This document shows positions 45,276 to 53,694 of a stretch of DNA of 60,278 nt, piece after piece. Both the position numbers and the translations under genes were made by a program. The stretch comes from an uncultured Clostridia bacterium (GTDB taxonomy: Bacteria > Bacillota > Clostridia > Oscillospirales > Ruminococcaceae). Location of the stretch: contig CANRJB010000015.1 in NCBI GenBank assembly GCA_947630845.1, forward strand, positions 1-60,278, written 5' to 3'. Under the pieces are notes generated by a model, which worked only from the letters and a program-made list of their open reading frames with translations, was not told the origin of the DNA and did not search any database. Position 1 is the stretch's first letter. Each line of letters begins with the position of its first letter.

Positions 45276-46871
45276 TCAATCCAGAACACATCGGAATGCC
45301 GTCGGCAGCGAATAGACCGTTTTTAACTCACTCTCATCTGCCCATACAAAGCCGCTGCACATCGTCCGGCAGGTCAGAAAGATACCTTGCATCTCCCATG
45401 TAATGTGAGTGAAGACATGGCTTCGCTGCACAGTTTTTTCTATAGATGCCGGAGCTGCGCCCCATGCGCTGCATTGTGCAGCAGCTTCTTCCTCCGTGAG
45501 AATTCCTTCCACATTCGGCAGTTCCCAGAGTGATGCAAGCAGCCCCTTCCCCGGTCGCTTGCGGATAGCGATTTTCCCCTCACAGTGCAGTACGAACACC
45601 GTTCTCGTTTCAGTACGGCGTTTTGTTTTTTTTACTCGGATGGGAAGTGCCTGCGTTGTTCCGGATGCATACGCCATACAGATCTGCCGCAGCGGACATT
45701 CACTGCAACGGGGTATTCCGTTTGGAATACAGACCGTTGCACCGATCTCCATAAGTGCCTGCGTGAGCATGCCGCTGTCGGCATGGGGATAGACCGCTGC
45801 AAGTGCTGCGGTAATGTCAGATTTTACGGCATTGTCCAGAATATTCCGGTAATTCTCCTGCAACCTTGCCATTACACGAAGGACATTGCCGTCCACTGCT
45901 GGGGTCGGCAGTCCGCAGCAGACAGAAGCAATCGCTCCGGCAGTATAGTCCCCGATGCCCGGAAGTGACCGTATCTCTGCATAGGTCTTGGGAAAGCTGC
46001 CGCCATGTGTCTGCATGATTTGTTTTGCCGCCTTCTGCATGTTGCGCACACGATTGTAATATCCAAGCCCTTCCCACAGTTTCAGCAGTGCATCTTCCGG
46101 ACATGACGCTAAAGACTGCACATCCGGCAATGCATCAAGAAAACGGTCATAATAGCCTTTGACTGCCTCTACCCTTGTCTGTTGCAGCATGATTTCCGAC
46201 ACCCAGACATGGTAGGGGTCTTTGTCTCTCCGCCACGGCAGGTCACGGTGGTGGAGAGGATACCATTCCATGAGCGGCAGGAGCATCTGCTCCGGAATTG
46301 CCGCTTTTTGTTCTGCAATTTTATGCATACGGGAGACAAGTTTTGCATAGATTGGTAACATATGAGATTCCGTACACTGTAACGCAATATCTTCTGTCCG
46401 CAGCCAACGGACATTGCGGTTTTCATCAGGCTTGTCGGCAATCGGCTGATTCTCCGGCGCAAGCAGTCCATACGTCACATTATAGTGCAGATGCGCCGCA
46501 ACTGCCTTCCCATGTTTATCATGCGGCGGCACTGGCAGGATGTCAATGGACAGGATGCGCCCTGTCAGCGGATATAGCTTTGTGACAGAGGTTTCCTCCC
46601 GTGCTTCACGCATGGCGACCCCCATGAGGTCACTGTCGCCGTCCGCATGTCCGCCTGTCCAGCCAACTGACTGGTAGATGAGATGATATGCCATCAAAGT
46701 CTTTGTCATATCTGGCGACAGAATGAAGCCGGAACAGGTGATGTGCCCTGCCGCACAATCCCGGTCAAGCATGGCATTGCCATATTTTTCCAACAGATGC
46801 AGCAAAGTTTCCTTGGCATTTCTTTCCTCATCCGTCTCCGGCTGAAAGCATGCGATCGTTTCATACAGCAT
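45276..46871 (-). CDS. mutY: NUDIX domain fused to adenine DNA glycosylase MutY
   Basis: 531 residues from ATG 46871 (MLYETIACFQPETDEERNAK) behind AAAGGAGG. Residues ~1-180 are a NUDIX hydrolase with a recognisable box GGHADGDSDLMGVAMREAREETS. Residues ~190-410 are MutY: HHRDLPWRRDKDPYHVWVSEIMLQQTRV, HhH motif LPGIGDYTAGAIAS, VDGNVLRVMARL with the catalytic aspartate, and the Fe-S cluster C-x6-C-x2-C-x5-C (CIPNGIPRCSECPLRQIC). The C-terminal ~130 residues are MutY's own NUDIX-like recognition domain (LWELPNVEG). So one chain joins a pool-cleaning type domain to A:8-oxoG repair. Activity of the first domain is inference. Confidence 0.93.
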   Translation of the reverse strand: MLYETIACFQPETDEERNAKETLLHLLEKYGNAMLDRDCAAGHITCSGFILSPDMTKTLMAYHLIYQSVGWTGGHADGDSDLMGVAMREAREETSVTKLYPLTGRILSIDILPVPPHDKHGKAVAAHLHYNVTYGLLAPENQPIADKPDENRNVRWLRTEDIALQCTESHMLPIYAKLVSRMHKIAEQKAAIPEQMLLPLMEWYPLHHRDLPWRRDKDPYHVWVSEIMLQQTRVEAVKGYYDRFLDALPDVQSLASCPEDALLKLWEGLGYYNRVRNMQKAAKQIMQTHGGSFPKTYAEIRSLPGIGDYTAGAIASVCCGLPTPAVDGNVLRVMARLQENYRNILDNAVKSDITAALAAVYPHADSGMLTQALMEIGATVCIPNGIPRCSECPLRQICMAYASGTTQALPIRVKKTKRRTETRTVFVLHCEGKIAIRKRPGKGLLASLWELPNVEGILTEEEAAAQCSAWGAAPASIEKTVQRSHVFTHITWEMQGIFLTCRTMCSGFVWADESELKTVYSLPTAFRCVLD

Positions 46872-47013
46872 CCGGATCCCTCCTTTTCTCCATGATACCA
46901 TAATTTCATCAAAAATGCAAGAGCCGTTTTTCGTCCGGGGGATGTATACTCTTTCCTGTTCGGGGCATACTTCTATTGTCCGGATGGACGAAAACATTCA
47001 GGAGGTAAGGTTT

Positions 47014-47187
47014 ATGAGCGATATGAAGAAAAATCCCAACATCAAGTGCAGTGTTTCCCAGTGCCGCTATAATCTGGTATCAGAGGATTTCTGCGGACTC
47101 AACTGCATCCATGTCGGCACACACGAAGCCAACCCCACTGTCCCGGAATGTGTGGACTGCAACTCCTTCGTCAGAAGAGCAGAATAA
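47014..47187 (+). CDS. DUF1540 small cysteine-rich protein
   Basis: 57 residues from ATG 47014 (MSDMKKNPNIKC) behind AGGAGGTAAGG. Cysteine pattern C-x4-C-x9-C-x3-C-x15-C-x2-C (KCSVSQCRYNL.. FCGLNCIHV.. ECVDCNSF) fits DUF1540, a small metal-binding-type family common in spore formers. Role unknown. Transcribed rightward, divergent from mutY; the ~200 bp to ireB hold its hairpin-like 3' end and the ireB promoter. Confidence 0.88.
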   Translation: MSDMKKNPNIKCSVSQCRYNLVSEDFCGLNCIHVGTHEANPTVPECVDCNSFVRRAE

Positions 47188-47324
47188 CTTCCACACAGCA
47201 GCCCCACCCGATGCATAGAATGCGGAGGGTGGGATCGCTACCCATACATCAAGCATATTGCACAATTTTCAACATCCGGAATTCCACAAAACAGAGAATC
47301 ATAATGCAAATCTTCTGCAAACTA

Positions 47325-47353
47325 TTGAGATATCCGACAAAATCAGTTATAAT
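47325..47353 (+). promoter_or_regulatory. ireB promoter
   Basis: TTGAGA (47325-47330), 17 bp, TATAAT (47348-47353), 39 bp before the start codon. Confidence 0.8.
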
Positions 47354-47391
47354 AAAAGTAGCAAAATATTATTAGTAAGGGGGAAAGCATC

Positions 47392-47637
47392 ATGTTTGAT
47401 AAAACGATGACATTTTCCATGAATGAAGAACGGGAGATCGAGCTTAAGCGGACTCTGACCATCATCTATGATGCCCTCGTTCAGAAAGGTTATAATCCCA
47501 TCAATCAGATCGTTGGTTATATTCTGTCGGAGGATCCGACCTACATAACCACGCACAATAACGCCCGCAACCTCATTCGTCATATCGATCGGGATGAGCT
47601 GTTACAGGTGCTTGTGCGGTCGTACCTCAAGCATTGA
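47392..47637 (+). CDS. ireB: IreB-family regulatory phosphoprotein
   Basis: 81 residues, RBS AAGGGGG. UPF0297/IreB: small protein phosphorylated on N-terminal threonines by the PASTA kinase IreK in Enterococcus, affecting envelope stress tolerance. The sequence keeps the threonines (MFDKTMTFSM) and the conserved body TLTIIYDALVQKGYNPINQIVGYILSEDPTYITTHNNARNLI..RDELLQVLVRSYL. Here it is alone; in other Firmicutes it adjoins ruvX and a DUF1292 gene. Confidence 0.96.
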   Translation: MFDKTMTFSMNEEREIELKRTLTIIYDALVQKGYNPINQIVGYILSEDPTYITTHNNARNLIRHIDRDELLQVLVRSYLKH

Positions 47638-47644
47638 CATTATG

Positions 47645-47671
47645 CGCCCTGCATTTCGCAGGGCGTTTTTT
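47645..47671 (+). terminator. ireB terminator
   Basis: CGCCCTGC pairs with GCAGGGCG around TTTC-like loop bases, then TTTTTT. Confidence 0.9.
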
Positions 47672-47724
47672 GTATAGTCTGACTTTGTCTGCATACAATA
47701 GATCTGCGGCTGCTTGCCGCAGAA

Positions 47725-48462
47725 ATGAGGGATTTCATGAAACAAATCATTTCCGTCCTGCTCGGACTGACCATGCTTACAAGCCTTCCGGTGCATGCAG
47801 GGAATGCCATCGGCTACGGACAGGGCACACAGGTCGATGCAGACAATGTACCGCTTGGTGCGCTGGACTTTGATAACCAGTACAGACAATATGATGCCTA
47901 TGCAACGACTCCAGACCGGAGCAGAATCATCCTGACCTTCGATCAGGGCTATGAAAATGGCTACACGTCACAAATTCTCGATACACTCAAAGAGAAGAAT
48001 GTCACTGCTGTTTTCTTTCTGACCGGTGACTATGCCAAAAGTGAACCGGAGCTTGTCCGGCGCATGATCGCAGAGGGTCACATGCTTGGTAATCACGGTA
48101 TGACACATGCATCGCTGCCCATATTGAGTCACGATGCCGCCGTAGAAGAACTGAAATCACTGCATGACTATGTGATACAGACGTATAGCTATACAATGCA
48201 GTATTTCCGGTGTCCATGCGGTGAATATTCGGAAGAAGCTTTACAGACGGCACAGGAGCTGGGATATAAGACAATCTTCTGGAGTGGGGCACATGTAGAC
48301 TGGCTGACGGACGATCAGCCTGATCCTGCCGCTGCACTTGAAAAACTCACATCACAGGCACATGGCGGTGAAATATTGCTGCTCCACTCTGTATCCTCCA
48401 CCAATGCACAAATACTGGGTGACCTGATCGACAATTTCAGGGCATTAGGATATACGGTATAA
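47725..48462 (+). CDS. PdaA-like polysaccharide deacetylase
   Basis: 245 residues; ATG 47725 or 47737 (MKQIISVLLGLTMLTSLPVHA, signal peptide). Catalytic family 4 esterase of the delta-lactam-biosynthetic de-N-acetylase group: IILTFDQGYENGYTSQILDTL (catalytic Asp in TFDxGYENGYT), HMLGNHGMTHASLP (metal His pair), and a substrate-groove motif YFRCPCGEYSEEAL where most have RPPMG. LLLHSVSSTNAQIL holds the final catalytic His. PdaA makes muramic delta-lactam in spore cortex, consistent with the spo genes nearby. Sporulation role is inference. Confidence 0.88.
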   Translation: MRDFMKQIISVLLGLTMLTSLPVHAGNAIGYGQGTQVDADNVPLGALDFDNQYRQYDAYATTPDRSRIILTFDQGYENGYTSQILDTLKEKNVTAVFFLTGDYAKSEPELVRRMIAEGHMLGNHGMTHASLPILSHDAAVEELKSLHDYVIQTYSYTMQYFRCPCGEYSEEALQTAQELGYKTIFWSGAHVDWLTDDQPDPAAALEKLTSQAHGGEILLLHSVSSTNAQILGDLIDNFRALGYTV

Positions 48463-48581
48463 CCAAACCTGTTTTACACCACGTCACATCAGATGCTATG
48501 AAAAGGTCAATATTTCGCAGCCTTTTAGTGGGAAACCGGTAAATGACAAAACTGCGTTGCTTTGGAAGGATAAATGAAACT

Positions 48582-48656
48582 GTTTTCCTATCATCCTGCC
48601 CCGATAGGATGATAGGAAAACACCTGCTGCGCCGATTGCCGTCTCATGTGATGCTC
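48582..48656. repeat. Dispersed hairpin repeat, copy B
   Basis: TTTTCCTATCATCCTG..CAGG-type hairpin: CCTATCATCC pairs with GGATGATAGG, followed by AAAACACCTGCTGCGCCGATTGCCGTCTCATG, which matches copy A at 24405-24497 apart from an insertion there. It sits in the 390-bp gap after the deacetylase gene, in which no gene, promoter or other element is evident. Confidence 0.6.
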
Positions 48657-48854
48657 TGCATCTTCTGCATTGACTGCCATTCTATCGCAATCCCACTTGG
48701 CAAATCAATTAGAGCGTAGTAAAATAGGAGTGTGAGTAAAAATAAAGATTTGAGGGAAGCAGCAAAATGTATAATAAGCGTATGGAAGAAATGAAAAAGC
48801 AGGGAATCTGAATAACAAACCATTGTCAATCAATTGATAAAGAATCGGTATGAT

Positions 48855-50639
48855 TCAATCCGCATTCACCCTCAGATAATCCGCCGGATTTGTCGGGATG
48901 TTGTTCACACGCACTTCGAAATGGCAATGATTGCCCGTGGAATCACCCGTTGAACCAACGTAAGCGATGAGTTGTCCCTTTTCTACCTCCTGCCCCTCAT
49001 AGCAGACCACTTTGCTTGCGTGAGCGTAGAGCGTCCGATAGCCGTCGGGATGGTCGATGATGACATAATTCCCATAGCCGCCCGAGTTCCAGCCGGCACG
49101 GTAGACTGTTCCTGCTTCTGCGGCATAGATCTCCGTTCCGCCCGGTGCGGCAATGTCCAGACCCTTGTGGTTGCGGTTGCTGATAAAAACGTCACTGATG
49201 TAGCCGCCGTTCACGGGCCATCCGTATTTGCCGCTGCCTGTCAGCACAGTTGATGTGGAGGCAGGCTGTGCGCTGTATGTCCCCACGCCGATCTGCTCCG
49301 GTATTGGCTCTTTTGTCACAAATGTACTCAGCACCTCTCTGCTCTGTTCTTCACCGTCAACATATGTCACTTCCACTTCACTGCGGCGTTCTCCCTTCAC
49401 ACCCTTTGACAGCACTTTTTCCACGCCCAGATTCAGTGAGGAAGTTTCCACTTTCACACTATTATAATCTATGTACCCTGTGACGGTCATTTTTTTCGTA
49501 TAGGCAATCGGGATGTATCGGCTTACGACCGGCACTTTTACAAACATTCCCTTCCGAAATCGTGTTTCAAGCTGCGGATTCATCTCATTCAGCTCTTCCT
49601 CTGTGATGCCATACATCGCAGCAATCAGCGCAGGAGAATCATTCTCTGCTACCTGATAAGTATGCTCCTCCCTCGTCTCTGAAGACAGGATGCTGATCAG
49701 TTCCTCCGGTGTCGAAAGACTTGCCGCCAGAAAAATACCTTCCTGATAGGTGATCTCCTTTGTATAGTAGATATTGGTCGCATTGTCCTTCAGGCTGACA
49801 GCATAGTTGTTGAGGGCATCCGACATGTATTCGCTGATCGGACTTCTGTCGGTCACAGCACCGATAAACTCTCCATCCACATAGACACCATATGCCTCTT
49901 CCAGATCTGTATGCGTTCCGGCAAGAAGTTTATCGGCGATAGAGCTTGTCGGAATATAGCTATCCCCGGCAGAGACGATGCGCAGAGTATAGACCGGATG
50001 GAAGGTGATATCCGCATCCTCTCCTGCCATTGAGATGCGCTGCCGCACCTCATCTTCTGCCTTTTCAAATTCACTTTCTGATGCGATAATGCCGATTTCC
50101 TCTCCGTTTACTGTCACGCTCAGTGCATAGTTCAGCCCCGACCCATAACGGATGATCGCCACCAGAAAGCCTACTGCCAGCACAGGCAGTACATAGTTGA
50201 ACCCTGTCCGCAGCACTCCACGCTCACCGAGCAGATATGTTCCCACGAACCGAGCGAGTTCTCTGCGGAAGGTGTGGCTATCCCTCTTCCGGGCATGCTT
50301 CACATCCCGGAGCAGCTCCTGTGCCGGACGGTTGTACTCCGCATAGGTATACCGGAGATTCTGCCACAACATCCTGAAAAAACGTCTGCACTGGTGCAGC
50401 ATGTATCTCAGCAGCCTCAGCAGCCCCCTCACAAAAAACCACAGGAAACTGCCCACTGCTATCAGGCTGTGCAGCACCATCATACCGAGACGGACAAGTG
50501 CCTCGATGAGATTGCGCTGATCAGTTCGTGGGTCAGGCAGTGGCCCATGCCCTCTGCTGCCAGATGGCATGGGGCGGCTGAACCGCTCCTCTTCCGGCAC
50601 AGAACGACTGCTATCGCCGTAATCTTTCAAATTGCGCAT
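48855..50639 (-). CDS. Membrane-anchored LysM-G5-M23 peptidoglycan peptidase
   Basis: 594 residues from ATG 50639 (MRNLKDYGDSSRSVPEEERF), with AAGGAG 10 bp upstream; a TTG at 50675 is in frame. Order: charged N-terminus, hydrophobic helix near 75-95, a basic stretch, second helix (NYVLPVLAVGFLVAIIRYGSG), a repeat-like domain to ~320, LysM (TYQVAENDSPALIAAMYGITEEELNEMNP), G5 domain (EVEVTYVDGEEQSREVLSTFVTKEPIPEQIGVGT) and M23 metallopeptidase (HKGLDIAAPGGTEIYAAEAGTV.., HCHFEVRVN). M23 zinc ligands H-x3-D and HxH are present. A cell-wall endopeptidase or its regulator. Confidence 0.92.
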   Translation of the reverse strand: MRNLKDYGDSSRSVPEEERFSRPMPSGSRGHGPLPDPRTDQRNLIEALVRLGMMVLHSLIAVGSFLWFFVRGLLRLLRYMLHQCRRFFRMLWQNLRYTYAEYNRPAQELLRDVKHARKRDSHTFRRELARFVGTYLLGERGVLRTGFNYVLPVLAVGFLVAIIRYGSGLNYALSVTVNGEEIGIIASESEFEKAEDEVRQRISMAGEDADITFHPVYTLRIVSAGDSYIPTSSIADKLLAGTHTDLEEAYGVYVDGEFIGAVTDRSPISEYMSDALNNYAVSLKDNATNIYYTKEITYQEGIFLAASLSTPEELISILSSETREEHTYQVAENDSPALIAAMYGITEEELNEMNPQLETRFRKGMFVKVPVVSRYIPIAYTKKMTVTGYIDYNSVKVETSSLNLGVEKVLSKGVKGERRSEVEVTYVDGEEQSREVLSTFVTKEPIPEQIGVGTYSAQPASTSTVLTGSGKYGWPVNGGYISDVFISNRNHKGLDIAAPGGTEIYAAEAGTVYRAGWNSGGYGNYVIIDHPDGYRTLYAHASKVVCYEGQEVEKGQLIAYVGSTGDSTGNHCHFEVRVNNIPTNPADYLRVNAD

Positions 50640-50664
50640 AGTTCCAATGCACTCCTTGATCTGC

Positions 50665-51411
50665 TTAATCTGCAATATGCGTCAGAATGAGGTCGCCGAT
50701 GGTCTGATAGAGCGTCTTCTCATCTGAATAGGCTGTGTTGAGCAGCCCGTCATTGCTTTTGAGGGTCGTGCTGATATCGACATAGTGCAGCCCCAGTTTA
50801 TCGGACATCGCAAACAATGCTGCATTCCATGTATCCACTTTCTGGTTATCTGCCGCATCCGATGCAGGGAGTGCCGTCAGAACATAGACAGGTGTATTCT
50901 CATTCTGGTCAATGAGATTGTCCACAAGCGATTCATACGATGCTGCTCCCTTCTCTAAATCCGCCGGGCATTGATACCAGAGATAAATTGCCTTCGGCGA
51001 TGCGCTGCGGATGCTGCGCCCGATGCTGCGCATCCGGGATTCGGACATGTCTGTCACTGCATCCGTAAAGACCAGTCCGGATGTCAGCTCATAGTAATTT
51101 CCCAGTACACTCACATCCCCCACAAAGGCACACTCCCCCATCCGGCTTGCATCCGCACGGGCAGAGGACGGCACGGGGTTTGTGACCTTGACCGCTTTCC
51201 GGGCGTTCTTATCTTCATCGCTTCTTCGCATCGTAGACAGTATCTCTTGCTCCCAATAATCCTTCCGGGTCACGGCAGAAACCATATACATTACAAAGAA
51301 GAAAACAAAAGTTGCAATTATGATCACTATCGGTACCGCCAGTCGAAACCGCAGCAGTGGTCTGGACTTCCGGTATTCCACTTTCCCGTGTTTTTTTTTC
51401 TTCTGTGCCAT
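50665..51411 (-). CDS. SGNH-hydrolase-like membrane protein with altered nucleophile block
   Basis: 248 residues. A basic N-terminus precedes one membrane helix (FRLAVPIVIIIATFVFFFVMYMVSAV), leaving the rest outside. The start of the SGNH-like domain reads CAFVGDVSVLGNYYELTSG; normal members have GDSxxxG, so an extra residue splits the block and the serine is displaced. Later motifs LVDNLIDQNENTPVYVLTALPAS and LGLHYVDISTTL fit the fold. Probably involved in wall glycan or O-acetyl binding rather than normal esterase action (inference). Ends 26 bp before the M23 gene start, same operon. Confidence 0.75.
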   Translation of the reverse strand: MAQKKKKHGKVEYRKSRPLLRFRLAVPIVIIIATFVFFFVMYMVSAVTRKDYWEQEILSTMRRSDEDKNARKAVKVTNPVPSSARADASRMGECAFVGDVSVLGNYYELTSGLVFTDAVTDMSESRMRSIGRSIRSASPKAIYLWYQCPADLEKGAASYESLVDNLIDQNENTPVYVLTALPASDAADNQKVDTWNAALFAMSDKLGLHYVDISTTLKSNDGLLNTAYSDEKTLYQTIGDLILTHIAD

Positions 51412-51446
51412 TTGTCATACCTCCAACTCATTGCATACCTACTATT

Positions 51447-51475
51447 ATTATAACCGAAAGTTTATATCTTTGCAA
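51447..51475 (-). promoter_or_regulatory. Promoter of the SGNH-M23 operon
   Basis: Minus strand TTGCAA (51470-51475), 17 bp, TATAAT (51447-51452), 36 bp before the start. Confidence 0.8.
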
Positions 51476-51514
51476 GACTTTTTACAATGAAAAATAAAAT
51501 TTCCAAAATTTTTG

Positions 51515-51543
51515 TTGCATTTTACGAGAAACTATAGTATAAT
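51515..51543 (+). promoter_or_regulatory. asnB promoter
   Basis: TTGCAT (51515-51520), 17 bp, TATAAT (51538-51543), 42 bp before the start. Same sequence class as the glyA promoter. Confidence 0.85.
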
Positions 51544-51585
51544 AAATAGAGTATAGCGTATCAGAAAACAAGGAGGCTTTCTATT

Positions 51586-53454
51586 ATGTGTGGGTTTGTC
51601 GGCTTTACCAACCAGATCAACAATGCAAATCAGGTCGTTGAGAATATGATGGATGCCATCCGCCACAGAGGTCCGGATGCAGGCGGCAAATATGTGGATG
51701 CGGACATTGCACTCGGACACAGACGACTGTCCATCATCGACGTGTCCGAACAGGGTAATCAGCCGCTTTACAGTGCAGACGGACAGCTTGTGCTCGTCTT
51801 TAACGGCGAGATCTACAACTATCAGGAGATCCGGGATGAGCTTATCGCCAAAGGGCACTGTTTTGCCACCAATACCGATTCCGAAGTACTCATCTACGGC
51901 TACCGGGAATATGGGACAGCACTGCTTGATAAGCTCCGGGGAATGTTTGCGTTTGTCATCTGGGACAAGGAGACGAAAACGCTCTTCGGCGCAAGGGATT
52001 TCTTCGGCATCAAGCCTCTCTATTATGCACAGATGAACGGGACGTTTCTCTTTGGTTCAGAGATCAAGGCATTCCTGAAACATCCTGCTTTCGTCAAGGA
52101 GCTGAACACTGCGGCTTTGGAAGAATATCTCACCTTCCAGTACTCCGCTATGGATGAGACTTTCTTCAAAGGTGTCTACAAGCTGCCGCCAGCGCATTAC
52201 TTCATTTATAAGGACGGCAGGATGGACATCCGGCGTTACTGGGATGTCCATTTCAAGGCGGATGAAACACCGTCACTGGAGAACTGGGTGAAACGCATCT
52301 CGGAGACATTCCATGATTCTGTACGTGCGCACAAGATCGCAGATGTAGAGGTCGGTTCGTTCCTGTCATCGGGTGTGGATTCGAGTTATGTGGCAGCAGT
52401 AGCAGATGTGGATAAGACATTCACGGTCGGGTTCGGAAAGGATGAAAAGTATAACGAAATTGGCTGGGCGAAGGGATTTTCTCAGGCAATTGGGAAGAAA
52501 AATTACTCCAAGGTCATTGAACCTGAAGAATACTGGGCAGAGCTGAAGCACATTCAGTACCAGATGGATGAACCGCTTGCTGACCCGGCTGCGATCGCAT
52601 TGTACTTTGTTTGTCAGTTGGCGGCAAAACAGGTGAAAGTCGTACTTTCCGGCGAAGGAGCAGATGAGATATTCGGCGGTTATAATGTCTACAGTGAGCC
52701 CAATGCGACTGCTTATGACAAGCTTCCCCGCAGCATCCGGCGTGCTGTTGGGCATGCGGCTGAACATCTTCCGGCACATAGGGGTGTCAATTTCTTCGTG
52801 CGAAAGGGAAAGGACTTGGAAGAACGGTTCATCGGCAATGCTTACATGTTCACCCCCGAACAGCGCAAAGCTCTCCTGAAAATCGAAACCGATGCCCCGG
52901 ATCCGGAAACCATCACGGCACATTATTATAAGCGTGTGGAGGGACTGGACGATGTGACAAGGATGCAGTACCTTGATTTGCATATGTGGATGGCAGGGGA
53001 TATACTCCTGAAAGCCGATAAGATGAGCATGGCGCATTCGCTGGAGCTGCGTGTGCCTTTTCTGGACAAGGAGATCATGAAGCTTGCGGAGCAGATCCCG
53101 GTACGCTACCGTGTCACACGGGATGAAGTCACTGACGAACATACTCCCTATATTACGAAATATGCCATGCGGCTTGCGGCAAAGCAGGACACCCCACAGG
53201 AAACTGCCAAAACTGCCGCAAAGAAGAAACTCGGTTTTCCTGTCCCCATCAGGGTATGGCTGAAAGAGGATGCCTATTATAACATCGTGAAGAAGAGCTT
53301 CGAGAGCAAGGAATCGCAGCAGTTTTTCCATACTGAACAGCTTGTAAAACTGCTCGATGACCACAGAGACGGCAAGGCGGACAACAGCCGGAAAATCTGG
53401 ACTGTGTTTATGTTCTTGACGTGGTACCAAGTATATTTTGTGGAACAGATGTAA
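51586..53454 (+). CDS. asnB: Asparagine synthase (glutamine-hydrolysing)
   Basis: 622 residues, RBS AAGGAGG. Amidates aspartate to asparagine using glutamine and ATP. Class II glutaminase domain with Cys2 (MCGFVGFTNQ), RHRGPDAGG, HRRLSIIDVSEQGNQP; synthetase domain with PPi loop VGSFLSSGVDSSYVAA, SGEGADEIFGGYNVY, and DKMSMAHSLELRVPFLD. The length matches the Clostridial AsnB group. Monocistronic from its own promoter. Confidence 0.98.
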   Translation: MCGFVGFTNQINNANQVVENMMDAIRHRGPDAGGKYVDADIALGHRRLSIIDVSEQGNQPLYSADGQLVLVFNGEIYNYQEIRDELIAKGHCFATNTDSEVLIYGYREYGTALLDKLRGMFAFVIWDKETKTLFGARDFFGIKPLYYAQMNGTFLFGSEIKAFLKHPAFVKELNTAALEEYLTFQYSAMDETFFKGVYKLPPAHYFIYKDGRMDIRRYWDVHFKADETPSLENWVKRISETFHDSVRAHKIADVEVGSFLSSGVDSSYVAAVADVDKTFTVGFGKDEKYNEIGWAKGFSQAIGKKNYSKVIEPEEYWAELKHIQYQMDEPLADPAAIALYFVCQLAAKQVKVVLSGEGADEIFGGYNVYSEPNATAYDKLPRSIRRAVGHAAEHLPAHRGVNFFVRKGKDLEERFIGNAYMFTPEQRKALLKIETDAPDPETITAHYYKRVEGLDDVTRMQYLDLHMWMAGDILLKADKMSMAHSLELRVPFLDKEIMKLAEQIPVRYRVTRDEVTDEHTPYITKYAMRLAAKQDTPQETAKTAAKKKLGFPVPIRVWLKEDAYYNIVKKSFESKESQQFFHTEQLVKLLDDHRDGKADNSRKIWTVFMFLTWYQVYFVEQM

Positions 53455-53491
53455 ACCTGTCATCGTGTCAGTAAATCAAGGAGCGGAATAC

Positions 53492-53524
53492 ATGGACGAT
53501 GTATACAAGTCTTGTACGATCTGA
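53492..53524 (+). CDS. 10-residue leader frame
   Basis: ATG 53492 behind AAGGAGCGGAATAC gives MDDVYKSCTI. The stop TGA (53522-53524) overlaps the ATG of the next small frame (TGATG). This forms a chain of coupled short frames leading to pyrB. Confidence 0.35.
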   Translation: MDDVYKSCTI

Positions 53525-53694
53525 TGATGATTTCCACAGTTACGATTGTGACCGCATTTTGCACTATCCTTGGGGTAACACTGCCATTTGTGCCGAAAAA
53601 CAGCCCCGGTGCAACAGATGTTCTTTGTCTGCCTGTTGTGGTCATAACAAGTTTCAGATTTTTTCAAGAAGAAAATAAAGGAGGGCGAACATGA
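53524..53694 (+). CDS. Small hydrophobic protein coupled to pyrB
   Basis: 56 residues (MMISTVTIVTAFCTILGVTL..). The first ~21 residues form a membrane helix and a second hydrophobic stretch follows (VLCLPVVVITSF), with a charged tail. Its stop overlaps the pyrB start exactly (ATGA), supporting translation. It has no ribosome site of its own and would depend on the 10-residue frame. A TTG at 53512 is an alternative start. Could instead be a frameshifted remnant. No family recognised. Confidence 0.4.
   Translation: MMISTVTIVTAFCTILGVTLPFVPKNSPGATDVLCLPVVVITSFRFFQEENKGGRT

Noticed and set aside
47230-47375. 75-codon frame at 47148-47375
   Set aside because: Overlaps the DUF1540 gene in another frame and runs through the ireB promoter; no coding features.
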